In this document: positions 23,104-31,300 of the stretch, piece by piece
Layout: each line of letters begins with the position of its first letter
Numbering within the stretch: the first letter of the stretch is position 1
Source: an uncultured bacterium
GTDB taxonomy: Bacteria > Bacillota > Clostridia > Lachnospirales > Lachnospiraceae
DNA: 48,460 nt
Assembly (NCBI GenBank): GCA_947073545.1
Contig: CAMTMP010000031.1
Coordinates: forward strand, 1-48,460
Reading direction: 5' to 3'
Translations under genes and position numbers: made by a program
The notes under the pieces: model-generated
The model's database searches: none
The model's input: the letters and a program-made list of their open reading frames with translations, nothing else
Told to the model about the DNA's origin: nothing

Positions 23104-24423
23104 ATGGAGGAGTATATCGATTTCTTCAACAGATATATCGTAGCTGTTATTCAACTGCTGCTTGGTTTTTTCTTTTTTGTCCGGTTTTTACAGAAAAAAG
23201 GAAGGCTGTTTTTGTGGCTGCTGTTTGTGGTGTTTGGGTCCGTGGTCATTCTGGCGGTGCCGGTAGGAAGCATTGTCGAATATCTGATTTATGCAATGCT
23301 GCTTGTCGCAATGGGGATTTTTATATGCCATGCCGATTGGAAATCTGTCATTTTATATGCGGCGCTGATGGTGGATATTATGGAACTCAGTTTTGGAATC
23401 GTCAATTCCCTTTCGGGTATTCTGTATCCGTGGCTCGCTCCCCTGCATCCAAATGCCGCGGCGGCGATTTCTTTTCTTTTGGGAACGTTGTCTTTTGTGC
23501 TGGCGGTTTGCTGCTATCGGGCGGCGTACCGTTGCTTTTTGCACTATGAAACGACAGAAAAACAATATCTTTTTATAATTCTGATTCCGATTCTGATGAT
23601 TTTCTTTATGAGTGAATATATCAGTTCTATTCTTTACGGAAATATAGCGGTCAGAGATGCAGGCGGCAGCGCCATTTCCGTCAACCATTATCAGATGCTG
23701 GTGATTCAGCTTTTTGGCATGGCAAGCCTTTTCTGTATTCTGTCTGCATACAAAAAACTGCTTCAGAATTTTCATTTGAGCACGGAGCTGTCCCTGCTGG
23801 AGCAGGAAGAGCATTCCCTGAGCCGATATGTGGAGGAGGCGCGGGCGCGCTATGAAAAGACAAAATCCTTCCGTCATGACATTAAAAATCATATCATGGT
23901 GGTGAAAGATCTTTTACAGAACGGGAAACAGGAGGAAGCGCTTACCTATATCGGTGATTTGGCGGATATGTCGGCGGCACTTTCGTTTCCCTGCAGCACC
24001 AATAACCCGGCGGCGGACATTCTGCTGGGAAATAAACTGGGTGTTGCGGAGAGTATGGGGATTGACGTGGAGTGTTCGCTGCTTTTGCCATATCCCTGTC
24101 CGATACGCGACATCGACTTCTGCGTTATCCTGTCAAACGCGCTGGACAATGCCATTCACGCCTGCCGGGATATAGATGACGGCTCGGGAAAATATATCCG
24201 CGTGACGGGACGTATACAGGGCGATTTTATTCTGATGGAGGTGGAGAACAGCTTCCACGGGAAAGGGCTTGCTGGAAGGGGGACGGGCTTGTCAAATATA
24301 AAGATGGTGGCGGAAAAATATCAGGGCGCAATGAGCGTCAAAACGCAGGGTTCATCCTTTATCTTAAGCGTCCTGCTTGTCATTCCACAGCGGGCAGAAA
24401 GCATCCCACGGCAAATCGGTTAA
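23104..24423 (+). CDS. AgrC-like GHKL sensor histidine kinase, 439 aa
   Basis: Six or so N-terminal transmembrane helices (about residues 10-220) form the sensor. They are followed by a coiled region, the phospho-acceptor histidine in FRHDIKNHIMVV and the GHKL ATPase with N-box SNALDNAIHAC and G-box GRGTGLSNIKMVAEKY. This is the HPK10 layout of peptide-sensing AgrC kinases. The start at 23104 follows GGAG by eight nt; earlier in-frame codons to 23068 lack a site. It partners the regulator just upstream. Confidence 0.92.
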   Translation: MEEYIDFFNRYIVAVIQLLLGFFFFVRFLQKKGRLFLWLLFVVFGSVVILAVPVGSIVEYLIYAMLLVAMGIFICHADWKSVILYAALMVDIMELSFGIVNSLSGILYPWLAPLHPNAAAAISFLLGTLSFVLAVCCYRAAYRCFLHYETTEKQYLFIILIPILMIFFMSEYISSILYGNIAVRDAGGSAISVNHYQMLVIQLFGMASLFCILSAYKKLLQNFHLSTELSLLEQEEHSLSRYVEEARARYEKTKSFRHDIKNHIMVVKDLLQNGKQEEALTYIGDLADMSAALSFPCSTNNPAADILLGNKLGVAESMGIDVECSLLLPYPCPIRDIDFCVILSNALDNAIHACRDIDDGSGKYIRVTGRIQGDFILMEVENSFHGKGLAGRGTGLSNIKMVAEKYQGAMSVKTQGSSFILSVLLVIPQRAESIPRQIG

Positions 24424-24460
24424 ATCCTTTTTTTTGTATGTCGAAAAACAGAGTGAGAAA

Positions 24461-24571
24461 TGCGAAAAGTACTTCTAAAGACGTCTCGCCATAGGACGGA
24501 GACCCAAGTCAGCAAGCTGACTTGGAAGTACTAAGTTTCGCATAAGAGAATGCCAAAAATACGGGCATTCT
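24461..24571. repeat. Palindromic repeat element, copy 1, plus hairpin
   Basis: Outer arms TGCGAAA (24461-24467) and TTTCGCA (24536-24542), inner arms AGTACTTC/GAAGTACT, and a variable centre with its own AGTCAGC/GCTGACT hairpin. It is followed by AGAATGCC/GGCATTCT (24547-24554 with 24564-24571). Two other copies with the same plan flank the next gene. It may also terminate the upstream operon. Confidence 0.7.
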
Positions 24572-24626
24572 CCGTACACTTTAAAATTTTGCAGATATTC
24601 TGCGGGGAAAAAGGAGGACAATCAAA

Positions 24627-25190
24627 ATGGCAATGGAAATCAAAGTAAACGGCAACGCTTACAAAACCGATTACGCGGACCGTCTGCAGGCGGAGCGGGA
24701 GAATGTGCAGAAAGCGGGAAACGAGCAGAACGCGGATAAGACGGCGGATCAGAAACCAGCGCCCCATGACGAGTACATCAGCAGCGAAAAGTCGGGGGAG
24801 AAGCCAAACGGTCTGTATCATGTAGGGCAGGATGAAAACGGCAACAAAAAAGTTTATTTTAACGACCCGAAGAAAGCTGACAGGAACAGACAGCCCGGAG
24901 GAATACCCGACGATTCCGAAAAAGACGGCAATAAAAACAATCCGAAAGTAAATGCGGATGACCCGGACGACGGCGAGGAGAAATGCGTCGGCAACACGGA
25001 TAAGGTGGATCGGGAAATTCGGGAACTGAAGGAGAAGAAGAAACAGTTAGAGCAGCAGCTTAAGGCAGCTTCCGGGGACGAGAAGAAGACGAAGGAGCTG
25101 GAGAATAAACTGGCGCAGGTAGAGCAGGAGCTGAGTCAGAAAGACAATGACACATACCGAAGACAGCATTCCACCTTTATGGACAAATAA
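24627..25190 (+). CDS. Hydrophilic coiled-coil hypothetical protein, 187 aa
   Basis: AAGGAGG precedes the ATG. The protein has no signal peptide or membrane segment. Residues 1-125 are polar and probably disordered (DEYISSEKSGEKPNGLYHVG, then KKVYFNDPKK), residues 128-170 are a strong coiled coil (REIRELKEKKKQLEQQLK, ELENKLAQVEQELSQK), and the tail is NDTYRRQHSTFMDK. Such proteins recur in Lachnospiraceae without a known role. It lies between two LytTR systems and between palindromic repeats, so it may be a target of one of them. That is positional inference. Confidence 0.7.
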   Translation: MAMEIKVNGNAYKTDYADRLQAERENVQKAGNEQNADKTADQKPAPHDEYISSEKSGEKPNGLYHVGQDENGNKKVYFNDPKKADRNRQPGGIPDDSEKDGNKNNPKVNADDPDDGEEKCVGNTDKVDREIRELKEKKKQLEQQLKAASGDEKKTKELENKLAQVEQELSQKDNDTYRRQHSTFMDK

Positions 25191-25192
25191 TA

Positions 25193-25257
25193 GGGTGAAA
25201 AGAAGTTCTAGCCGCTCACGGAAAAACAGTTTCGCGGAGAACTGCTAAGTTTCACCC
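25193..25257. repeat. Palindromic repeat element, copy 2
   Basis: Outer arms GGGTGAAA (25193-25200) and TTTCACCC (25250-25257), inner AGTTCT/AGAACT. It lies just after the coiled-coil gene and could act as its terminator. A short ATGCC/GGCAT hairpin follows at 25264-25282, as in the other copies. Confidence 0.65.
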
Positions 25258-25304
25258 CCGAAAAATGCCTGAAATACGGCATCTTTCATTTCGATTTGAG
25301 TTAC

Positions 25305-25390
25305 AGAGAAGCGTTTGCCGACGAAAAGCCGGCGAACGCTTCTTGCGTGTATAAGCAGAATCAGAAGCATTTCCGCTCTGCTTACGTGCG
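25305..25390. repeat. Two-hairpin dispersed repeat, copy A
   Basis: GAAGCGTT..AACGCTTC stem-loop followed by TAAGCAGA..TCTGCTTA. The same sequence occurs 11.5 kb away at 36763-36868 with a few substitutions and one insertion. It is non-coding and intergenic in both places. Confidence 0.75.
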
Positions 25391-25440
25391 TGACAGACAT
25401 GGATTTTTAGATGAGCAGACGAGCATACGGAGCAAGAACT

Positions 25441-25470
25441 TTGACATATCAAAAACAGATACGGTATAAT
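25441..25470 (+). promoter_or_regulatory. Promoter of the second LytTR two-component operon
   Basis: TTGACA (25441-25446), 18-nt spacer, TATAAT (25465-25470). Transcription would begin just inside palindrome copy 3, giving a leader of about 150 nt with two strong hairpins before the regulator start. Confidence 0.75.
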
Positions 25471-25471
25471 A

Positions 25472-25582
25472 GTGTGAGAAGAACTTCTAATCACTTGCAG
25501 CAAAGGCTGCTTCGCGAAGAAGTTCTAGAAGTTGCTTTGCAACTTCTTTTCGCACGAGAGAATGCCCAAAATGCGGCATTCT
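25472..25582. repeat. Palindromic repeat element, copy 3, in an mRNA leader
   Basis: Twelve paired bases join 25472-25483 to 25544-25555 (two G-U pairs), with inner AGAACTTCT/AGAAGTTCT. Then comes AGAATGCC/GGCATTCT (25559-25566 with 25575-25582). Same plan as copy 1, but here it would lie in the 5' leader of the following operon. Confidence 0.7.
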
Positions 25583-25625
25583 CCGCACTGATTTGAGATT
25601 TTGCAAGAAGGGAAGGAGCTGTATC

Positions 25626-26339
25626 ATGTTCAAGGTTGCGATCGTAGAAGATAATCGTATGGCAGCGGAAAAGCTGCAGGGCTATCTGGAACGGTATGCG
25701 CAGGAAAACGGGGAAATATTCGACATCGCGGTTTTTGGGGATGCGCTGGCATTTCTTGACAGCTACAGGCGTATCTATGATATGGTTTTTATGGACATTG
25801 AACTGCCTTTTATCAATGGTATGGAGGCGGCACAGCGGCTGCGGGAAATTGATCAGCAGGTGATTTTGATTTTTGTAACGAATATGGCGCAGTTTGCGGT
25901 GAAAGGATACGAGGTGGATGCGCTTGATTATTTGGTAAAGCCTGTTCATTACGGGGATTTTGGGTTGAAGCTGCAGCGGGCGGTGTCTAGGTTAAAAAAG
26001 GCGCAGGAAGCAATCTTAGTTCAGCGTCAAAGCGGTATGGTGCGGTTGAGCCTGCAGGAGATCGGTTACATAGAGGTGCGGGGACACACTCTGATTTTTC
26101 ATACGGAAACGGGGGAACTTACCGGGAGTGGGACGCTGCATGAACTGGAAAGTAAGTTGAGGGATAAGGGCTTTTTGCGCTGTAATAAATGTTATCTGGT
26201 CAATCAGAGACATATTGCGGCGGTGCAGGGTTTTACGCTTTTGATGGCGCATGGGGAAGAACTGCAGATCAGCAGGCCGCGCAAGAAGGCGTTTATGAGC
26301 GAACTGGCAGAAACGATGGGGAATGAGTATGTGTTATGA
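25626..26339 (+). CDS. LytTR-family response regulator, 237 aa
   Basis: Receiver domain with ED at residues 8-9 (VAIVEDN), acceptor D in MVFMDIELPFINGMEAA and K in DYLVKPVHYG. LytTR domain at about 130-235 (IGYIEVRGHTLIFHTETG, FLRCNKCYLVNQRHIAAV, ISRPRKKAF). The start at 25626 has AAGGAG upstream. Its stop overlaps the kinase start (ATGA), so the pair is coupled. Second such system within 4 kb. It lies directly upstream of the GH3 cluster, where an ACAGTTTGG half-site fits the LytTR consensus. Confidence 0.92.
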   Translation: MFKVAIVEDNRMAAEKLQGYLERYAQENGEIFDIAVFGDALAFLDSYRRIYDMVFMDIELPFINGMEAAQRLREIDQQVILIFVTNMAQFAVKGYEVDALDYLVKPVHYGDFGLKLQRAVSRLKKAQEAILVQRQSGMVRLSLQEIGYIEVRGHTLIFHTETGELTGSGTLHELESKLRDKGFLRCNKCYLVNQRHIAAVQGFTLLMAHGEELQISRPRKKAFMSELAETMGNEYVL

Positions 26340-27625
26340 ACATAATATATAATTTTTTTCAGACGAACGGATATGTATTTGAAATTATGATCGCGGTCTT
26401 TTTCTTCTGTGGCTGGATGGATAAAAGACCGCGTTTTTTTGTGCGTGGATGTCTTGCCGGAGCTGTGCTTCTTTTGGTGTCTATGCTTTGGACATGGATT
26501 CCCTTTGACAACGAATGGATGAAGAGCATACGGACAATCCTGTTTTTCTTTATGTGTGTGGGTATTGTAAAGACCTGTTTTGAGGGGCCGCTCCGTCAGG
26601 CTGTCTTTTATGTGACGGCGGCGGGAGCCGCACAGCATTTTTCGTTCCGCATGGCGCGGACGATTCTGACGGTGGGCAGTCTGTATCTGAAACTGCCGGA
26701 CACCTGCGTGATTTTGGGATATCCGATTCTCTCAGTTATCTTTGTATTGATCTGTTATCTGACCTTTGGCAGAGTGCTGCGGAAGAAAGATGTAAAGTAT
26801 ATGACAGGTTCCCAGACGGTTCTTTCTCTGTTGGTGGGGATGCAGCTTTGTACAAACGTGCTGCAGAATCTGTTTGATAAATTCAGTGTGGGCAGCGATT
26901 TTCGAGTTTATATCATTTATAGTCTGTTTGATATGATAAGCTGTCTGTTCCTGCTTGCCCTGCAGTGTGAGATCACGCGAAGGGAGAGTGAGCAGCATAA
27001 TGGCGAGATTTTGCAGCATATTTTATATCAGCAGAAGCAGCAGATGGAAAGTTCGAAAGAGAACATAGAGCTTATCAATATTAAATGCCACGATATTAAA
27101 AACCAGATTGCCATGCTCGGAAACCGGGTGCCGCAGGAGGAGATACGGGACCTGGAGCGGGCGGTCAATATTTATGATATGGCGTTTAAGACCGGCAATG
27201 AGGCGCTGGATGTGCTCATGGTAGAGAAGCTGATGGTGTGTGAGAGCAAAAACATCAGGCTTGACTGTATGACGGAGGGAGAATGGCTTTCCTTTATGAA
27301 GCAGTCGGATATTTATTCTCTGTTTGGAAATGCGGTGGATAATGCCATCGAAGCAGTAGAGAAACTGGCGGACGATGAACGGCGTTATATCAGTGTAAGG
27401 GTACGAAACGAAAAAGGCATGGTAGTAATCCACTTTGAAAATTATTATGAGGGGGAGCTTACTTTTGCGAAGGATCTGCCTCAGACAACGAAGGAGGATA
27501 AGAGGTATCACGGTTTTGGAATGAAGAGCATCCGCATGATCGTGGAGAAGTATCAGGGGCATTTTTCAGTCAAAGCGCAGGGGGATGTTTTTACATTGAA
27601 TATTTTGCTTCCCATTTCCGGGTAG
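26336..27625 (+). CDS. GHKL sensor histidine kinase, 429 aa
   Basis: About six transmembrane helices in residues 5-215, a coiled linker, the phospho-acceptor H in NIKCHDIKNQIAML and the ATPase with GNAVDNAIEAVEKL and GFGMKSIRMIVEKYQGHF. Same HPK10 class as the kinase at 23104 but clearly diverged. It overlaps its regulator by 4 bp. No AgrB or AgrD partner is visible. The likely output includes the glycoside hydrolase genes downstream. Confidence 0.9.
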   Translation: MNIIYNFFQTNGYVFEIMIAVFFFCGWMDKRPRFFVRGCLAGAVLLLVSMLWTWIPFDNEWMKSIRTILFFFMCVGIVKTCFEGPLRQAVFYVTAAGAAQHFSFRMARTILTVGSLYLKLPDTCVILGYPILSVIFVLICYLTFGRVLRKKDVKYMTGSQTVLSLLVGMQLCTNVLQNLFDKFSVGSDFRVYIIYSLFDMISCLFLLALQCEITRRESEQHNGEILQHILYQQKQQMESSKENIELINIKCHDIKNQIAMLGNRVPQEEIRDLERAVNIYDMAFKTGNEALDVLMVEKLMVCESKNIRLDCMTEGEWLSFMKQSDIYSLFGNAVDNAIEAVEKLADDERRYISVRVRNEKGMVVIHFENYYEGELTFAKDLPQTTKEDKRYHGFGMKSIRMIVEKYQGHFSVKAQGDVFTLNILLPISG

Positions 27626-27648
27626 CAGCATTTTACGATTGAAAAATT

Positions 27649-27693
27649 ACAGTTTGGGAAAGATTTGTTGTGATAGAAAAAGAAAACTGATAT
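27649..27693 (+). promoter_or_regulatory. Candidate LytTR-controlled promoter of the GH3 cluster
   Basis: ACAGTTTGG (27649-27657) fits the AgrA/LytTR half-site ACnGTTnRG. Eight bp later comes TTGTTG (27665-27670), 17 nt, TGATAT (27688-27693). The -35 and -10 are poor, as expected of an activator-dependent promoter. No second half-site at the usual 21-bp distance is evident. Confidence 0.4.
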
Positions 27694-27731
27694 GGTGGCA
27701 GCATAAAAAATGAAGGATGGAGGAGAAAGAC

Positions 27732-30700
27732 ATGTTCAAAAAAGCTAACGCATGGCGTGGTATGTCTTTTGTATGTGCGCTGCTTCTTACCATTTCAGTT
27801 ATGGCAGCAAATATACTGGAGATTTACCGCACATCGGTTGACGCGTTTGTGGGAACGCGCAGCCAGAAAACCGTGACCGAGGAATCGGAAGACGGAGAGA
27901 ATGCATGGACTTACCAGTCCAAATTCAAGACGGCGAAGGAAGCCTATGAGGGGTTCCAGGAGCTGGCAGTACGGACATCGCAGGAGACATATACGTTATT
28001 GAAGAATGAAAATAATGCTCTGCCGATTTCCGATACGGCGAAGATCACAATGTTTGGTGTGAGAAGTTATGCGCCGGTTTACGGCAATAACGGCGGCAGT
28101 GTCCCGGACGGCAAATCGACGGTACAGATTTTTGATGCATTTGCGGATCGGGGATTTCAGATCAATCCGTCCATGCTGAATGCCTATGCGGCATTTTTTG
28201 CGGACAAGGAGTGGACGGTGCCGCAGTTTGGCGGCGGCATTCTTCCGGCATATGAGGCGCTCAGCGCCTACGACGATCCGAACGAACTGACGCTGGAGGA
28301 GCTTCGCCAATTAAATCCCGATTTTGATAAGGAGTACGATTCGTACAGCGATGCGGCGATCGTAGTAGTGGGACGTATCGGCGGTGAGAACGGAAACGGG
28401 TATTTTCCGGGAGAAGAAGGACGTGCGCCGGGTGTGGAAACCGTGACCGGCAATATCCTGAGTTTAAGCAAAGAAGAGATGGCAATCATCGAGGAGGCGA
28501 AGGCGAACTTCGATAAGGTGATCGTGATGGTCAATGCGGCCAACCAGATGGAAATCGCAAATCTGGAGGAAGACCCTGATATCGACGCCATCCTCTGGAT
28601 CGGCTATCCGGGCGCTTATGGGTTTTATGGTGTGGCGGATGTGCTTAACGGTACGGTGTCTCCTTCCGGGCATCTGGGGGACAGCTTTGCCAAAAACAGC
28701 GCACTTGCGCCGGCAATGAAAAATTATGGCAATATTCCGTGGGCCAATGCGGCTGATTTTGCCGAGGTGGCAAATGTAAATTCCTATCTGGTGGAGGCAG
28801 AGGGCATTTACACAGGATATCGTTATTATGAGACTCGCTACGCGGATATTGTGCTTGGAAACGGCGGCAGCGAAGCGGCGGCGGGAACCTATGCCAATGC
28901 GGACGGTACGGTGGCACAGACAGACGGCATGTGGGATTATGCCAACGAGGTGGTGTATCCTTTCGGTTATGGCTTGTCCTATACGAATTTTGAACAGACC
29001 CTGGATAAGGTGGAGATTGCCGGGAGCAGGGAGACGGCGGTTGTGAATGTGACAACGAAAAATACCGGGGATGTGGCAGGCAGAGCGGTGGTGCAGCTTT
29101 ATGCGCAGGCACCTTATACGGATTACGACAGGCAGCATCATATCGAGAAGGCGGCTGTGCAGTTGATGGATTTCGAGAAGACGAATCTGCTTGCACCGGG
29201 AGAAAGCCAGACGATTACCATGGAAGTGGATATGGCTAATCTCGCAAGCTATGATTCGCAGAATGCGAAAACATTTATTGTAGATCCGGGCGATTACTAT
29301 TTTGCCATCGGCAATAACGCGCATGACGCGTTAAACAACATTCTGGCGGCACAGGGTAAAACGGCAGCTGACGGTATGACGGCAGAAGGCAGCGTGGCTA
29401 AAAGCTATCAGTGGAACTGGGATGGAGAAGTGGATGCGGATACGTTCTCAGTCAGCAAGGCAGGTGTGCAGATTACCAATGCCCTTTCGGAAGGGGATTA
29501 TGCGACAGACTTGAATGTGTTTATGCCGGACACGGTCACATATCTTTCCAGAAGCGACTGGAACGGAACTTTCCCGAAAACATATGAGGGACTTGCGGCA
29601 AATGAAGAACTTTCCAGACTGTTGAGGAACGATCTGATAGAATTAAAGACCGGGGAGGACACCTCGGATATCGTATTCGGTGACAAGAGCAGTGAACTGA
29701 CCATCAATGACCTGAAGGGGGCTGATTTTGACGATCCCCGCTGGGAGGAACTGACAAGTAAGGTAACAATTGATGAATTCTTAAATTTTGCGGCCAATGC
29801 TTTTCATAATATTGCGGCGATTGAGTCAGTGGGCCTTCCGCAGTATGCGGCAGACGATGGCCCGAACGGTTCTGATTCCCATTATCTGACAGAAGGCGGA
29901 TATCAGGGCGTGCCTTACGCGGATGCGGCGGAGTATGATTACGGAACACGTGTAGGTCCTACACCGCAGAATATCGGGTATAGCTGGAATAAGGAATTGG
30001 CCTATGAAAATGGGGAAATAACATTGGGTGAGAGTACACTGGTATTGAATCTTCCCATTATGATCGGACCGGGTATGAATATCCATCGTCATGCGTATAA
30101 CAGCCGTGGGGCGGAATACTATTCGGAAGATCCGATTCTTACGGGCTATATCGGAAGTGCGGTTGTGCAGGGGGCACAGTCAAAAGGAACGCTTGTCAAT
30201 ATCAAACATGCGGCATTTAACGATCAGGAGATCAACCGGTCAGGTATTGCCATATTTATGAACGAACAGAAGGCACGTGAACTGGAGCTGCGCGGCTTAC
30301 AGCAGGCTTTTGAGGCAAACGGCAAACCGGCGGCGTTCCGGACAGACGAAAGCAGGGCGGACACGTATACGGAGGGCGCGCTTGGGGTGATGTCTTCTTA
30401 TAATAGGATCGGCGCTGTAGCGCCCAGTGCAAACAGAGGCGTTCAGGTACAGATCATGCGTGATGAGTGGGACTTCAACGGCTATAATGTAACGGATTTC
30501 ACGGGTGTAGCATTAAAAGCGTCTCCCAAAGAATCGATTATGGCAGGCACAACGGCATTCTGCGGATTTGGCGTTTCTGAGGAGATTACTTACTGGAACG
30601 GCGAAGCGCTGCGCGGGGATAGACAGATGGCGCAGGCGATCAAGGAAGATATCCATTATCTGCTCTATGCTTTGTCGCGCAGTGCGGCTATGAACGGTGT

Positions 30701-30857
30701 GAATTCAACGACACATACGGTAAATGTCATGACATGGTGGCGTATTCTTTACATTGTCTGCATTGCGGTATTTGGACTGGCTATGGTATTCTGCGGTGCC
30801 TGCTATGGAGTGAGCAGACGGAAAGAGGCAGCAGAGAAAACCGGGAAAGGAGCATGA
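27732..30857 (+). CDS. Circularly permuted, membrane-anchored GH3 beta-glucosidase, 1041 aa
   Basis: The domain order is reversed from the usual one. Residues 60-380 hold the GH3 C-terminal sandwich (YTLLKNENNALPI, IVMVNAANQMEIANL), then FN3-like beta strands (FGYGLSYTNF, TTKNTGDVAGRAVVQLY, GDYYFAIGNNAHD). Residues 650-960 hold the (beta/alpha) barrel (DDGPNGSD, GPGMNIHRHAYNSRGAEYYSEDP, VNIKHAAFNDQE), with the predicted nucleophile D922 in YNVTDFTG. Helices at the N-terminus (about 12-30) and C-terminus (about 1002-1022) anchor both ends. It should remove terminal beta-glucosyl or similar residues at the cell surface. GGAGGAG sets the ATG at 27732; an ATG five codons earlier overlaps it. Permuted GH3 enzymes are known in rumen Clostridia. 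Confidence 0.88.
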   Translation: MFKKANAWRGMSFVCALLLTISVMAANILEIYRTSVDAFVGTRSQKTVTEESEDGENAWTYQSKFKTAKEAYEGFQELAVRTSQETYTLLKNENNALPISDTAKITMFGVRSYAPVYGNNGGSVPDGKSTVQIFDAFADRGFQINPSMLNAYAAFFADKEWTVPQFGGGILPAYEALSAYDDPNELTLEELRQLNPDFDKEYDSYSDAAIVVVGRIGGENGNGYFPGEEGRAPGVETVTGNILSLSKEEMAIIEEAKANFDKVIVMVNAANQMEIANLEEDPDIDAILWIGYPGAYGFYGVADVLNGTVSPSGHLGDSFAKNSALAPAMKNYGNIPWANAADFAEVANVNSYLVEAEGIYTGYRYYETRYADIVLGNGGSEAAAGTYANADGTVAQTDGMWDYANEVVYPFGYGLSYTNFEQTLDKVEIAGSRETAVVNVTTKNTGDVAGRAVVQLYAQAPYTDYDRQHHIEKAAVQLMDFEKTNLLAPGESQTITMEVDMANLASYDSQNAKTFIVDPGDYYFAIGNNAHDALNNILAAQGKTAADGMTAEGSVAKSYQWNWDGEVDADTFSVSKAGVQITNALSEGDYATDLNVFMPDTVTYLSRSDWNGTFPKTYEGLAANEELSRLLRNDLIELKTGEDTSDIVFGDKSSELTINDLKGADFDDPRWEELTSKVTIDEFLNFAANAFHNIAAIESVGLPQYAADDGPNGSDSHYLTEGGYQGVPYADAAEYDYGTRVGPTPQNIGYSWNKELAYENGEITLGESTLVLNLPIMIGPGMNIHRHAYNSRGAEYYSEDPILTGYIGSAVVQGAQSKGTLVNIKHAAFNDQEINRSGIAIFMNEQKARELELRGLQQAFEANGKPAAFRTDESRADTYTEGALGVMSSYNRIGAVAPSANRGVQVQIMRDEWDFNGYNVTDFTGVALKASPKESIMAGTTAFCGFGVSEEITYWNGEALRGDRQMAQAIKEDIHYLLYALSRSAAMNGVNSTTHTVNVMTWWRILYIVCIAVFGLAMVFCGACYGVSRRKEAAEKTGKGA

Positions 30858-31288
30858 TAATAACTATGAAGATTAAAATAACAGGGGCTAATATTGTTAC
30901 ACTTATTGCCGCGCTTACCGCACTTGTAGGTATGATCATCTATATCGTAACTTCCGTGACCGGATATCTGGCAGTTTCCGCAGTCAATCCGTGGCCGATC
31001 ATCTGTACGGCGGCATGTATGGTACTGCTTTTGGCAGCGGCATTTATGGGTGGGAAACTGACATCGGTTATGACCGATCTGATGATAGCGGCAGGTTTTA
31101 TCATGCTGCTCGTGAGCTTCTGCTTTTTCGTAATGGGAAGAGTAAATCTGGCGGCGGATGTATACTTTATTCCGGTAAATTATCCGGAGGCAGAAGCGAC
31201 AGCGCTGCACATTTCTATCGTGGGTGCGGTATTTTATCTGCTTTCATTGATTATGCTGATTGTGGAAGGATTTCGAAAGAAAGCATAG
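30854..31288 (+). CDS. Four-helix membrane protein coupled to the GH3 gene, 144 aa
   Basis: The ATG overlaps the GH3 stop codon (ATGATAA) with GAAAGGAG upstream, so translation is coupled; a second ATG four codons later is also possible. The protein has four predicted membrane helices (about residues 12-34, 44-66, 72-94 and 112-136) and no other motif. It probably helps anchor or export the GH3 enzyme or forms part of a sugar-uptake complex. Not recognised as a named family. Confidence 0.7.
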   Translation: MIITMKIKITGANIVTLIAALTALVGMIIYIVTSVTGYLAVSAVNPWPIICTAACMVLLLAAAFMGGKLTSVMTDLMIAAGFIMLLVSFCFFVMGRVNLAADVYFIPVNYPEAEATALHISIVGAVFYLLSLIMLIVEGFRKKA

Positions 31289-31300
31289 AGGAGTGGAAGG

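Noticed and set aside
24627..25190. Coiled-coil protein as an AgrD-like peptide precursor
   Set aside because: It is far too long and hydrophilic and lacks an amphipathic leader; no AgrB protease is near.
28464..29324. 286-aa minus-strand frame inside the permuted GH3 gene
   Set aside because: Antisense shadow rich in His/Arg/Ile; no start signal.
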